This document shows positions 18,004 through 26,792 of a stretch of DNA of 53,006 nucleotides, piece after piece. Position 1 is the stretch's first letter. Each line of letters begins with the position of its first letter. Source of the DNA: Kordiimonadales bacterium (GTDB lineage: Bacteria > Pseudomonadota > Alphaproteobacteria > Sphingomonadales > Kordiimonadaceae); the NCBI GenBank assembly GCA_002401685.1, contig NVTU01000043.1, positions 1 to 53,006 of the forward strand, given 5' to 3'. A model generated the notes under the pieces. That model did not search any database. It was given only the letters and a program-made list of their open reading frames with translations, and was not told the DNA's origin. A program made the position numbers and the translations under genes.

Positions 18004-19290
18004 CTAATAACGGTAATGTTCTGGCTTGAACGGACCCTCGACTTTAAGGCCAAGATAGTCAGCTTGCTCACCGCTCAGCTCGGTTAGCTTTACACCAAGT
18101 TTAGCAAGATGAAGCCTGGCAACTTTCTCGTCCAGATGCTTCGGCAATACATAAACATCACGCTTGTAAGCGGCAGTATTTGTCCACAGTTCAAGTTGCG
18201 CCAACACCTGATTGGTAAAGGACGCTGACATAACAAAACTTGGGTGGCCAGTAGCGCAACCCAGGTTTACAAGGCGACCTTTCGCCAGTACGATCAGACG
18301 CTTACCGTCAGGGAACACAACTTCGTCCACTTGTGGCTTCACTTCTTCCCACTTCAGGTTTTCAAGTGCTGCGATCTGAATTTCACTGTCAAAGTGGCCG
18401 ATATTACAAACGATGGCACGATCTTTCATGACACGCATATGATCAAGCGTGATCACATCTTTGTTGCCAGTCGCCGTTACAAACACATCGCCGAGTGCAG
18501 CGGCTTCGTCCATTGTTGTTACTTCGTATCCCTGCATCGCTGCCTGAAGCGCGCAAATCGGATCAATTTCAGTAACCAGTACGCGCGCGCCCTGGCTGCG
18601 AAGCGATTCTGCGGATCCTTTGCCCACATCACCGTAGCCACACACAACAGCGATCTTGCCCGCAAGCATCACGTCCGTTGCCCGCTTAATACCATCAACC
18701 AGGCTTTCGCGAACACCGTATAGGTTATCAAACTTGGATTTGGTTACGCTGTCATTGACGTTAATGGCAGGTACCAAAAGACGGTCTTCTTTCGCCATTT
18801 CGTACAAGCGCATCACGCCAGTGGTGGTTTCTTCAGATACGCCGCGCACATCATCCATCAATTCTGGATAATCATCGTGCATCATGATCGTCAGATCGCC
18901 GCCGTCATCAAGGATCAGGTTTGGTGTCCAGCCGTCCGGGCCTTTAATGGTTTGGTGAATACACCATGCAGCTTCTTCTTCTGTTTCGCCTTTCCAAGCA
19001 AAAACCGGAATGCCTGAAGCAGCCATTGCAGCAGCAGCGTGATCCTGAGTTGAGAAAATGTTACAGCTCGACCAACGCACCGTTGCGCCAAGAGCAGTTA
19101 GCGTTTCGATCAACACAGCCGTCTGAATTGTCATGTGCAGGCAGCCCGCAATGCGCGCGCCTTTAAGCGGCTGGCTTTCGCCATATTCTGCCCGCAGCGC
19201 CATCAGGCCCGGCATCTCAGTTTCTGCGATATTTATTTCTTTCCGGCCCCAGTCAGCGCCAGAGATATCAGCAATTTTATAATCGGTCAT
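18004..19290 (-). CDS. ahcY: Adenosylhomocysteinase
   Basis: AhcY hydrolyses S-adenosylhomocysteine to homocysteine and adenosine, relieving product inhibition of methyltransferases. The 428-residue protein has [15 protein letters not shown], the NAD-binding [13 protein letters not shown] near residue 215, the catalytic [11 protein letters not shown] and the C-terminal [16 protein letters not shown]. That last segment is the conserved tail completing the neighbouring subunit's cofactor site. AGGAG lies close before the ATG. It is the first gene of ahcY-metK and has a candidate promoter and palindromic operator about 60-90 bases upstream. Confidence 0.97.
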   Translation of the reverse strand: MTDYKIADISGADWGRKEINIAETEMPGLMALRAEYGESQPLKGARIAGCLHMTIQTAVLIETLTALGATVRWSSCNIFSTQDHAAAAMAASGIPVFAWKGETEEEAAWCIHQTIKGPDGWTPNLILDDGGDLTIMMHDDYPELMDDVRGVSEETTTGVMRLYEMAKEDRLLVPAINVNDSVTKSKFDNLYGVRESLVDGIKRATDVMLAGKIAVVCGYGDVGKGSAESLRSQGARVLVTEIDPICALQAAMQGYEVTTMDEAAALGDVFVTATGNKDVITLDHMRVMKDRAIVCNIGHFDSEIQIAALENLKWEEVKPQVDEVVFPDGKRLIVLAKGRLVNLGCATGHPSFVMSASFTNQVLAQLELWTNTAAYKRDVYVLPKHLDEKVARLHLAKLGVKLTELSGEQADYLGLKVEGPFKPEHYRY

Positions 19291-19351
19291 GGAAGCTCCT
19301 GCTTACGGATAAATATTTCTTAGTTTATCTATACCAGCGGTCAATGCAAAG

Positions 19352-19378
19352 ATAAAGAATTCTTTATATAATATTATA
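19352..19378 (-). promoter_or_regulatory. Candidate ahcY-metK promoter -10 and palindromic operator
   Basis: On the minus strand a perfect TATAAT (19378-19373) is followed by a 16-bp perfect palindrome, ATAAAGAATTCTTTAT (19352-19367). The expected transcription start falls inside the palindrome, a layout typical of repression. No good -35 box is visible 17 bases upstream. ArsR-type regulators such as SahR are known to control this pathway in Proteobacteria, but assigning this site to one is inference. No SAM or SAH riboswitch is recognisable in the leader. Confidence 0.5.
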
Positions 19379-19388
19379 CTGATATTTA

Positions 19389-19419
19389 GGCGCGGCAGGG
19401 CGCACTGGCATGCCGCGCC
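19389..19419. terminator. GC-rich hairpin between the HPr gene and ahcY
   Basis: GGCGCGGCA (19389-19397) pairs exactly with TGCCGCGCC (19411-19419) around a 13-base loop. It lies about 120 bases past the HPr stop and just upstream of the ahcY -10 box. The stem is strong but is followed on the minus strand by TAAATAT rather than a U run. It may end the chvI-to-HPr transcript or belong to ahcY control. Confidence 0.4.
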
Positions 19420-19537
19420 ATGCAACTATCTGAAGTTAAAACTTTTTTGTGCGCCAATACTAGAGATAGCAAGAGCCCAAGAGCCCTAACTATTCTAGAA
19501 AACAAAGTTCGCTAAATCGGTCAATTGCTGAACGCAG

Positions 19538-19825
19538 CTATTCGCCTTCACCAAACTTGTCGCTTACCATGGCGCATAAACGGTCAAGGGCCACTTCGGC
19601 GTCATCGCCGATTGCTGATATTGCGATTTTCTCGCCAGTCGAGGCACCGAGCATCATCAAGCCCATAATGGATGTGCCAGTTACTTCGGCACCGTCTTTT
19701 CGCACGTGAACGGCCGCCTTAAAGCTTCCGGCCTCTCTGGCGAACTTTGCTGAAGCCCGAGCATGCAAACCCCGACGATTACAAATGATAACTTCACGCT
19801 CAAATTTATCCGAAACTACCGTCAC
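19538..19825 (-). CDS. HPr family phosphocarrier protein
   Basis: A 95-residue HPr. It keeps the phosphorylatable histidine in NRRGLHARAS (His21 here) and the regulatory serine in VTGTSIMGLMML (Ser52, equivalent to Ser46). HPr passes phosphate between PTS proteins; in Alphaproteobacteria this form belongs to a regulatory rather than a sugar-transport chain. It follows the EIIA gene by four bases and lies in the same cluster as the short HprK, which is expected to phosphorylate the serine. No EI or EIIBC gene is in the window. Confidence 0.93.
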   Translation of the reverse strand: MTVVSDKFEREVIICNRRGLHARASAKFAREAGSFKAAVHVRKDGAEVTGTSIMGLMMLGASTGEKIAISAIGDDAEVALDRLCAMVSDKFGEGE

Positions 19826-19829
19826 CTTA

Positions 19830-20228
19830 TCAGGAACCTAGAACTTGGCTGGCGACGTTAATATACTTCAGCCCAGCTTCCTTTGCTGCGTCAACTGCTT
19901 CTTGTAGGGATGAGCCACGGCGTACGCTTGCAAGCTTGATCAACATCGGCAAATTAATGCCGGCAATCACTTCGGTTTGGTCTTTTTTGAGGAGCGAGAT
20001 GGCAAGATTTGAAGGCGTACCACCGAACATATCAGTGAGCAGTACAACACCGCTGCCGCTATCGACATCTTTCACGGCGTCCATAATATCCTGACGGCGT
20101 TGTTCCATATCATCATCCGGACCAATGCATATCGCTCGCATTTGTTCCTGTGCCCCCACAACATGTTCCGTCGCGGAGACAAACTCATCCGCAAGCCGAC
20201 CATGCGTTACCAGAACCATTCCAATCAT
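19830..20228 (-). CDS. PTS mannose-type EIIA domain protein
   Basis: A 132-residue stand-alone EIIA of the mannose family, with the phospho-histidine in MVLVTHGRLADEF (His9 from this start) and LLTDMFGGTPSNLA. I chose the ATG at 20228 because GAGGAAG lies six bases upstream; the longer frame to 20258 adds ten atypical residues. No membrane EIIC/EIID partner is nearby. The protein probably acts as a phosphorylation-dependent regulator in the cascade with HPr, HprK and ChvGI, as proposed in rhizobia and Brucella. The specific target is not evident. Confidence 0.9.
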   Translation of the reverse strand: MIGMVLVTHGRLADEFVSATEHVVGAQEQMRAICIGPDDDMEQRRQDIMDAVKDVDSGSGVVLLTDMFGGTPSNLAISLLKKDQTEVIAGINLPMLIKLASVRRGSSLQEAVDAAKEAGLKYINVASQVLGS

Positions 20229-20307
20229 CAAGTCTTCCTCAGTTACTCTAGCGCCCACTCTAGCGTCAGGCTTAATTCAAAAGCCCTAATGTGTAGTATT
20301 CACCTGT

Positions 20308-21237
20308 CTAACGTTCCCGGTCAAGATCCCGGTGGTATAAGTTTACGGTCATGTCTTCAATTGCGCCCATTCCTGCCAAAGCTTCGATCACCGCAACCGA
20401 CCGGTGCCGACCGCCAGTGCAGCCACAAGCAATGGTAACATAGGCTTTGCCTTCATCGCGGTACCGCGGCAATAAAAAGCTGATCATGTCTTCAAGTTTA
20501 GCGATGAATTTATCAAATCCTTCATCCGCGCGCACATAATTCGCGACACCTTTGTCCCTGCCCGTAAGCGGCCTTAACTCGTCAACATAGTGCGGGTTGC
20601 GGAGGAACCTTACGTCAAACACCAGATCAGCATCGCGTGGCACACCGTGCGCAAACCCAAAAGACATATAAGTCACCACAAGCTGCGGACCTTTATCGCC
20701 CGCGAACCGGCGCCTTAAAATACTTCGGGTTTCGCTACTAGTGCGGGCGCTGGTATCTAGAATACCGTCTATATTTTCGCGCACCGCGGTCATCATTTTC
20801 CGCTCTTGCGTTATGGCCAGTCGTAACAACTGGCCTTCACCTAGGGGATGCGGTCGCCGTGTCTCAGAAAAACGCTTCATCAACACGTCATCTGACGCAT
20901 CCATAAAAAGCACATGTAGTTGAATTTCCGGCCTAGTCCGCACCCGCCGCATTGTTTCAGCGAAAAGTTCAGGTGAGAAATGCATTGTCCGGGAATCGAT
21001 CCCCACTGCAATCGGCGCCGGCTCTTCTTTGAGCGCGGCTTGATCTAGTAGTGCGTCGAGCATGGCTAACGGCAAATTATCCACTGCCTGATAGCCTATA
21101 TCTTCAAATGAATGCAGTGCCGCTGATTTTCCGGCGCCAGATAAACCTGTGACAATGACAAGCTGGTATTTTACGGGTGCAGATCCGTCCGCATCCTTTG
21201 CCGCAGCAGCAGCTTTATTCCCGTTATTTTCTGTCAC
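20308..21237 (-). CDS. rapZ: RNase adapter / nucleotide-binding protein RapZ family
   Basis: The product has a Walker A GLSGAGKSAAL in its first 45 residues, DIGYQAVDNLP, ETRRPHPL, VVTYMSFGFAHGVPRDADLVFDVRFLRNP and a C-terminal IACGCTGGRHRSVAV. These define the RapZ (YvcJ) family. In E. coli RapZ guides RNase E cleavage of the sRNA GlmZ; the alphaproteobacterial role is less clear. I start at the GTG at 21237, preceded by GGAGAGG; an upstream GTG at 21252 is possible. The start overlaps hprK by 14 bases. About 309 residues, slightly longer than enterobacterial RapZ owing to an alanine-rich N-terminal tail. Confidence 0.92.
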   Translation of the reverse strand: MTENNGNKAAAAAKDADGSAPVKYQLVIVTGLSGAGKSAALHSFEDIGYQAVDNLPLAMLDALLDQAALKEEPAPIAVGIDSRTMHFSPELFAETMRRVRTRPEIQLHVLFMDASDDVLMKRFSETRRPHPLGEGQLLRLAITQERKMMTAVRENIDGILDTSARTSSETRSILRRRFAGDKGPQLVVTYMSFGFAHGVPRDADLVFDVRFLRNPHYVDELRPLTGRDKGVANYVRADEGFDKFIAKLEDMISFLLPRYRDEGKAYVTIACGCTGGRHRSVAVIEALAGMGAIEDMTVNLYHRDLDRER

Positions 21238-21670
21238 CGGGTCCCTCTCCACCGATTCGTCGCTCGTCCCCTACGGCCAACTCTATTTTAATTGGTGTGG
21301 AAACTTCAAATGCATTTAAGCGAATAAGCGGAATTTTTTGACCAACCATGTCTTTATACAACACCTCAGGAAGCCTGGGTACTTCGGCAGACGGCACCAA
21401 TTCCACTACCAGCGCAATCATCGAACCGCCACTAACCGGCACAGATGTAATACCAAGCCCCCGCACCTCAATGTACCCACGCAAGGACTTGGGCGCCGTC
21501 GCATAGACCTTATCTGATACTAGAGAGAGTTCAACTTGATCATCAGCGATTAGCACAGCGCCCCTATCCATAAGCCGGAGTGCAACATCAGATTTTCCTG
21601 AGCCAGACACGCCCAGAAGAAGAACGCCCTTCCCCGCAATATCAATTGCCGTACCGTGTATCTGTTTCAT
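21224..21670 (-). CDS. hprK: HPr kinase/phosphorylase, short alphaproteobacterial form
   Basis: A 148-residue protein holding only the catalytic C-terminal domain of HprK. Walker A GVSGSGKS is at residues 20-27, followed by LIADDQVELSLV and the family signature YIEVRGLGITSVP. HprK phosphorylates HPr on its serine. The N-terminal domain of Firmicutes HprK is missing, as is normal in Alphaproteobacteria. It lies between chvG and rapZ with tight spacing or overlap, giving the conserved chvI-chvG-hprK-rapZ-EIIA-HPr order. Confidence 0.93.
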   Translation of the reverse strand: MKQIHGTAIDIAGKGVLLLGVSGSGKSDVALRLMDRGAVLIADDQVELSLVSDKVYATAPKSLRGYIEVRGLGITSVPVSGGSMIALVVELVPSAEVPRLPEVLYKDMVGQKIPLIRLNAFEVSTPIKIELAVGDERRIGGEGPGDRK

Positions 21671-21685
21671 TGCAGCTTTCTTGCC

Positions 21686-23335
21686 CTATTTAGACCGGGA
21701 TATATCCAGCGCCATAAGTGGCAAGCGCACGATAAAGCGCGCACCCAGCATTTCGCCCACATCATTCGTTCGGTTTTCTACCATTAACCGGCCACCGTGT
21801 GCCTCAATCACTTGCTTGCAAATGGAAAGGCCAAGACCCGAATGGCAACCAAACTGTTCCTGCTCGGGCCGCTCTGAATAGAAGCGTTTAAAAATTTTGT
21901 CCTCCGCCCCTTCCGGCACGCCAGGACCTTCGTCCTCTACAGTGCATACAATGAAGCGCTGCTTGAGACCAATTTCCACCCATACTCTACCACCTTCAGG
22001 GCTAAAGCTTAGCGCATTATCAATCAGATTACGCCACACTTGTCCTAACCGGGATTCAATACCGTGCACCAGATAAATCCCGGCTTCCTGATCAGGAAAA
22101 CTGAGCGTATGACCCTCTGCATTGCGGGTCGTGCGGTACGAGTTCGCGAGTACATTCAGCATAATACCGAGATCCACAGCGCCGGACTTACCGCGTGTCA
22201 GCTCAGCGTCCAGCCGAGACAGGTCTGAAATATCGCTAATCAAGCGGTCAATACGCCTCACATCATCATGCAACACCGCCATTAATTTGGCCTGCGCCTC
22301 TGGGCTTTTGGCAATTTCCATTGTCTCAAGCGCACTGCGCATCGACGTTAGCGGGTTTTTGATTTCGTGGGCCACATCAGCCGCGAACCGCTCCACCGCA
22401 TCGATCTGCTTATAAAGGGCACCCGTCATATCTGAGAGCGAGCGCGACAAATCACCAATTTCGTCAAGCCTATTGGCAAATTCGGGAATGCGCTCGTCCC
22501 GACCGACCCCGCGCCTTACACGTTCAGCGGCCCGCGCCAAAATACGGATGGGCCGCACCAGCGTACGCCCGAGGAAGAACGACAATAAAACCGTTGCCAG
22601 TAAGGCACCTATAAATACTTTCACGGTAAGTATCTGTTCTGCCCGAACAATAAAGTCGATATCGCCTGTTTGCGCGGTTAACAGGAACCCGCCAAGCACC
22701 CGGTGGTACCTTTGAATAGGCACGGCAACATTGATCACTAGTTTGCCGTCGGCTCGCTTCCTAAGTTGAACAGATGCAATGCCTTTCAGCGCAGATTGCA
22801 CTTCAATGAAATCACTGGCAGCCATGCCCGGCCGATCAATACTGGGCGGTGCGTCGATTTTCTGGGTAAAATTATCAAGAACCCGGTGCAGGGTTTCTTC
22901 CATGCTTTCCATGAAAGACGGCTTGTAATCAATGTGCGGCAGAGGCTCTTCGATAAGTTTCTTGTCGCCCGCTAAAAACCGGCTGTCAGCTGTCATTCTA
23001 CCTGATACAGCAAAAAGACGTGCCCGGTTATTTGTGGGGCCTACCAACCGTGTTAGGATTACGCGGGCGTCGGCACTATCAACGTCAGTGGCATCTTCCT
23101 GGCCGTCAGCTGCAGATTCTGCGAGTGCTCCAGATATGATCGCCGCCTGGACCTGCAGGCTGGAAACCCGGGCATCGATCAACTTCTGCCTAAACTGGTT
23201 AAGATACAGTACACTGCCCACAAGGATCACAAGCGCAAAGGCATTCACCGCCATAATGCGGAACATCAACGGTGAAAACCCGCGCGTATAGTGGCGCGGG
23301 CTTACATGTCTTTGGTGGTTAGGCGATGTATTCAA
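21686..23335 (-). CDS. chvG: Sensor histidine kinase ChvG
   Basis: A 549-residue membrane sensor kinase. A first membrane helix lies near residues 25-48 (FRIMAVNAFALVILVGSVLY), then a periplasmic domain of roughly 200 residues and a second helix near residue 240. A HAMP-like RPIRILARAAERV segment follows, then the H-box HEIKNPLTSMRSALETME, DNALSFSPEGG, EDEGPGVPE and GLGLSICKQVIEAHGG. ChvG senses envelope and acid stress and phosphorylates ChvI. The frame opens with TTG at 23335; no ATG or GTG is available nearby and the only AGGAGG is about 16 bases upstream, so the start is the least certain part. Confidence 0.93.
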   Translation of the reverse strand: MNTSPNHQRHVSPRHYTRGFSPLMFRIMAVNAFALVILVGSVLYLNQFRQKLIDARVSSLQVQAAIISGALAESAADGQEDATDVDSADARVILTRLVGPTNNRARLFAVSGRMTADSRFLAGDKKLIEEPLPHIDYKPSFMESMEETLHRVLDNFTQKIDAPPSIDRPGMAASDFIEVQSALKGIASVQLRKRADGKLVINVAVPIQRYHRVLGGFLLTAQTGDIDFIVRAEQILTVKVFIGALLATVLLSFFLGRTLVRPIRILARAAERVRRGVGRDERIPEFANRLDEIGDLSRSLSDMTGALYKQIDAVERFAADVAHEIKNPLTSMRSALETMEIAKSPEAQAKLMAVLHDDVRRIDRLISDISDLSRLDAELTRGKSGAVDLGIMLNVLANSYRTTRNAEGHTLSFPDQEAGIYLVHGIESRLGQVWRNLIDNALSFSPEGGRVWVEIGLKQRFIVCTVEDEGPGVPEGAEDKIFKRFYSERPEQEQFGCHSGLGLSICKQVIEAHGGRLMVENRTNDVGEMLGARFIVRLPLMALDISRSK

Positions 23336-23367
23336 ACTAAGGGACGACGCAGCCTCCTAAAACAGAT

Positions 23368-24075
23368 TTAGCTATCCTTATAGCGGTAGCCTACGCCGTA
23401 AAGCGTTTCAATGGATGCAAAATCTTCTGCGGCAACGCGGAATTTCCGACGCAAGCGTTTGATATGGCTGTCGATTGTCCGGTCATCCACGTAAACATCA
23501 TCTGAATAAGCAGCGTCCATCAACTGGTCACGGCTTTTCACATGGCCAGGGTGTTCCGCCAACGTCTGCAAAATAAGAAACTCAGTAACCGTCAAAACAA
23601 CATCATTGCCTTTCCATGTCACACTATGGCGCAGCGAATCGAGCACTAGGTCACCGCGCACAAGAATGGTCTCTTCCTCTTGTTCGTCAGGCTCCACTTT
23701 GCGGTTCCGCATTTCAGTGCGGCGTAGCAAGGCCCGGATACGTTCAAGCAGCAGACGCTGAGAAAAAGGCTTCCCTATATAATCATCCGCCCCCATACGA
23801 AGGCCCAGAACCTGATCAATTTCCTCATCCTTGGATGTCAGGAAGATCACGGGCATATCAGACACTTCGCGCAAACGGCGCAACAGCTCCATCCCGTCCA
23901 TACGCGGCATCTTTACATCCAGTACCGCCAGATCAGCTGGCTTCTTGGAAAGCGCATCCCACGCACGCTGGCCGTCAGGGTATGTGCGCACCTGATAGCC
24001 TTCAGCCTCCAGCGCCATCGTAACAGATGTTAGAATATTGCGGTCATCGTCCACGAGTGCAATCGATGCTGTCAT
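23368..24075 (-). CDS. chvI: OmpR-family response regulator ChvI
   Basis: A 235-residue response regulator. The receiver has IALVDDDRN, the phospho-acceptor Asp in [14 protein letters not shown], the switch residues in FLTSK and a [10 protein letters not shown] end. A winged-helix OmpR DNA-binding domain follows ([17 protein letters not shown] to YGVGYRYK). The ATG at 24075 is preceded by AGGGGAGAG; the frame runs 42 residues further upstream but without family likeness. It is the first gene of the chvI-chvG-hprK-rapZ-EIIA-HPr set and is divergent from pckA, as in other Alphaproteobacteria. A tandem repeat in its leader could be an autoregulatory site. Confidence 0.94.
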   Translation of the reverse strand: MTASIALVDDDRNILTSVTMALEAEGYQVRTYPDGQRAWDALSKKPADLAVLDVKMPRMDGMELLRRLREVSDMPVIFLTSKDEEIDQVLGLRMGADDYIGKPFSQRLLLERIRALLRRTEMRNRKVEPDEQEEETILVRGDLVLDSLRHSVTWKGNDVVLTVTEFLILQTLAEHPGHVKSRDQLMDAAYSDDVYVDDRTIDSHIKRLRRKFRVAAEDFASIETLYGVGYRYKDS

Positions 24076-24404
24076 AGTGTTCTCTCCCCTATACAGGTCC
24101 GGTTGTTGGTCCGGTTTCAGGTACCTTAAACCAGAAACACACTCCGAGTTAAGAACCATTTGCGACAAAATCGTGACCGACTTAAGGCAGCGCTGGGGCA
24201 CGAATACGCTGCAGCGGAAACTAATGCAAAAACATTCTTAGAATCCACTTGATTAACACTGCCATTTCCGCGAGCTTACCCGCACTTCGGCGAAGATCGA
24301 AGATGAGCAATATGATCGAGGCTTATTGTAAAGTAATAGTCTCAGCACCTTGGTTGTACCGGCTGACATAGCACAGCCACACTAAGCTATTGGAAGGAAA
24401 GACG
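24076..24404. promoter_or_regulatory. chvI-pckA divergent intergenic region with a tandem repeat
   Basis: This 329-base gap must hold promoters for both genes. Just upstream of the chvI ribosome site GGTCCGGTT occurs twice, at 24096-24104 and 24108-24116, a 12-base period. OmpR-type regulators often bind such direct repeats, so ChvI autoregulation is possible but unproven. I could not pick convincing -35/-10 pairs. No small gene or structured RNA is evident. Confidence 0.4.
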
Positions 24405-26009
24405 TTGGAAGTCTTTGGCGCCTGTTCGAACAGAGTCAGTCTAGATGCTCAGGGCATTACTGACACTGGTAATCAATATTGGAATCTGGGCACAGCCCAA
24501 CTTTATGAAGAAGCGATTCGTCGCGGCGAAGGAAAAATTGCCGAAGGTGGGGCGCTTGTCGTCGCAACTGGAGACCGCACCGGTCGCTCCGCGAACGACA
24601 AATTCACCGTGCGCGACGAAGGCACAGAAAACACTGTCGATTGGGGCAAAGTTAACCGCCCGATGACACCGGCAAATTTTGACCGTATCCATAAAGCTTT
24701 TCTTGCGCACATGAAGGGCAACGATGTGTTTGTGCAGGATTTGTGGGGCGGCTCTGACCCGGATCACCGCGTTGCTGTACGCACGATGGGCGAACTTGCC
24801 TGGCACAGCCTGTTCTGTCGCACCATGCTTGTGCGCCCAGAGGCTGAAGAAACCCAGGAGATGACTCCGCAGTTTACGATCATTAATCTTCCGAGCTTTC
24901 AAGCCGACCCAGCAACAATGGGCTGTAATTCGGAAGTGATTATTGCGGTGAATTTCACCAAAGGATTGATCCTTATTGGTGGCACTCAGTATGCGGGCGA
25001 AAATAAGAAATCTGTTTTCTCGATCCTCAATTACCTGCTGCCTGAAAAAGGCATTATGCCGATGCATTGCTCGGCCAATATTGGCCCTGACGGCGATGTG
25101 GCAATTTTCTTCGGGCTTTCAGGCACCGGCAAAACCACCCTATCTGCAGACAGCAGCCGCACACTTATCGGTGACGATGAGCACGGTTGGTCTGATGACA
25201 GTGTCTTCAACTTTGAAGGCGGGTGTTATGCCAAGCTGATCAACTTATCAGAAGAAGCTGAGCCTGAAATCCACGCCACAACAAAGCGCTACGGTACGGT
25301 GCTTGAAAATGTGGTGATGGACGAAGAGACCCGCAAACTTGATCTGTTTGATAACAGCCTCGCTGAAAACACACGCGGCGCTTATCCGATCAACTTCATC
25401 CCGAACACCAGCGAGAATAATCGGGGCGGCAAGCCAACAAACATCATCATGCTTACGGCTGATGCGTTTGGTGTTTTGCCTCCTATCTCGCGCCTCACGG
25501 CTGAGCAGGCTATGTACCACTTCCTGAGTGGCTATACTGCCAAAGTTGCAGGGACTGAGATCGGCGTTAAAGAACCGCAGGCGACATTCTCAACATGTTT
25601 CGGGGCGCCGTTTATGCCGCGCCATCCGAGTGTGTACGGTGACTTGCTGCGCCAGAAAATTGCTGAAACCGGCGTTAACTGCTGGCTGGTAAATACCGGC
25701 TGGACAGGCGGCGAATACGGTACGGGTAACCGGATGCCAATTAAAGCAACACGCGCTTTACTGCACGCTGCGCTAGACGGCAGCCTGAACTCAGCGCCGA
25801 TGCGGATTGACCCAAATTTCGGCTTTGAAGTACCAACCGAGGTTGCTGGTGTGGACAGTTTAATTCTGAACCCACGCGATACCTGGGCGGACAAAGACGC
25901 GTACGATGCTAAAGCCAAATATCTGGTTGATCTGTTCATCAACAATTTCGAAGATTTTGTTGCCTATGTAGACGACCAAGTAAACGCGGCGGCACCAACT
26001 GCAGCTTAA
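24405..26009 (+). CDS. pckA: Phosphoenolpyruvate carboxykinase (ATP)
   Basis: PckA converts oxaloacetate to phosphoenolpyruvate with ATP, the entry step of gluconeogenesis. The protein has [31 protein letters not shown], the P-loop [13 protein letters not shown] near residue 240, IGDDEHGW and [15 protein letters not shown], all family signatures. I choose a TTG start at 24405 because GGAAGGAAAG lies directly upstream; another TTG at 24390 is open but would put that site inside the gene. Length is about 534 residues, which is normal. A strong terminator follows at 26031-26064. Confidence 0.95.
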   Translation: MEVFGACSNRVSLDAQGITDTGNQYWNLGTAQLYEEAIRRGEGKIAEGGALVVATGDRTGRSANDKFTVRDEGTENTVDWGKVNRPMTPANFDRIHKAFLAHMKGNDVFVQDLWGGSDPDHRVAVRTMGELAWHSLFCRTMLVRPEAEETQEMTPQFTIINLPSFQADPATMGCNSEVIIAVNFTKGLILIGGTQYAGENKKSVFSILNYLLPEKGIMPMHCSANIGPDGDVAIFFGLSGTGKTTLSADSSRTLIGDDEHGWSDDSVFNFEGGCYAKLINLSEEAEPEIHATTKRYGTVLENVVMDEETRKLDLFDNSLAENTRGAYPINFIPNTSENNRGGKPTNIIMLTADAFGVLPPISRLTAEQAMYHFLSGYTAKVAGTEIGVKEPQATFSTCFGAPFMPRHPSVYGDLLRQKIAETGVNCWLVNTGWTGGEYGTGNRMPIKATRALLHAALDGSLNSAPMRIDPNFGFEVPTEVAGVDSLILNPRDTWADKDAYDAKAKYLVDLFINNFEDFVAYVDDQVNAAAPTAA

Positions 26010-26030
26010 TTGTTTACGCTAATCATTTCT

Positions 26031-26064
26031 AAAAAGCGCTCGGATAGCTCCGGGCGCTTTTTTA
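26031..26064 (+). terminator. Rho-independent terminator after pckA
   Basis: An A run and AGCGCTCGGA pair with TCCGGGCGCT around a four-base loop (one G-U), followed by six T. It lies about 22 bases after the pckA stop and is a textbook intrinsic terminator. Confidence 0.9.
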
Positions 26065-26203
26065 CTTCTCGACTGATCAAATGGATGGCCACCACACCTG
26101 TTACCGCAAAAGACATTCCCTTCGGCGCTTCTTTGTTGAGGCTAAAAGATACCGTTGCTTAAAGTTAAGGAGCTGAATTGACTTTATTCAAGGGGCCCTT
26201 CGC

Positions 26204-26734
26204 ATGCGATTACCTATCATAGTGTTCTGTACCATCATAGCTGCTGCATCAGTGGCGAAAGCACAAGATGAAAATACTGCCGGCAATCGTGACCCTGCAA
26301 AGCTGGCCTCCTTCTTTCAAAGCTTTGTGGGCGAGTGGACATGTGAGGGCAAATCAGCGCGCGGATACGACACCGCTGCAAAGATCTCGGTCAGCAGTGA
26401 ATATGACGGAAAGGTGCTTACCTACCGGCACACAGGCCTGAAGGGCAATACCAACCAGATGATCGGTATTTGGTCTTTTGATAAGCCAGAACAAAACCTG
26501 ATGGTCTCGCGCCACTTTGTCGCCGCGAACGGAAATTTCGGCGATGTATATTTGGGGACAGAATGGTCAGAAAACAGACTTGTGCTTACTGCGAAAGAAC
26601 TGTGGAAGCCTTTGTGGGCAGAGAACCATTTTATCTACGAAATCACAGGTACCAGCAGCTTCAAAGTAACGTGGGAAATCAAAAAAGACGGCGCCTGGGC
26701 CTTTGGCGATGACCTAGCCTGCAGCAGGGACTAG
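26204..26734 (+). CDS. Secreted protein of unknown function, DUF1579-like
   Basis: A 176-residue protein with a clear signal peptide (MRLPIIVFCTIIAAASVAKA, probable cleavage after AKA at about residue 20). The mature part has FFQSFVGEWTCEGKSA, then alternating strands including SSEYDGKVLTYRHTG, NQMIGIWSFD and TWEIKKDGAW. The FVGEWTCEG opening and beta-rich pattern resemble DUF1579 and other lipocalin-like small proteins, but I am not certain of the family. It would sit in the periplasm. The GGGCCC-rich leader contains no strong ribosome site. The next gene is convergent, so it probably forms its own unit. Confidence 0.7.
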   Translation: MRLPIIVFCTIIAAASVAKAQDENTAGNRDPAKLASFFQSFVGEWTCEGKSARGYDTAAKISVSSEYDGKVLTYRHTGLKGNTNQMIGIWSFDKPEQNLMVSRHFVAANGNFGDVYLGTEWSENRLVLTAKELWKPLWAENHFIYEITGTSSFKVTWEIKKDGAWAFGDDLACSRD

Positions 26735-26792
26735 CGGCCCTGGCAGCGCACCAACATCACTTTTAAAGAGGCCCTATTAGCGCCGATGGAAA

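Noticed and set aside
19291..19537. Possible SAM or SAH riboswitch before ahcY
   Set aside because: No conserved SAM-II, SAM/SAH or SAH aptamer core is recognisable; the leader after the -10 box is too short.
24159..24180. GCGACA/GTGAC near-repeats in the chvI-pckA gap as a ChvI box
   Set aside because: I do not trust my memory of the ChvI consensus well enough, and the match is loose.
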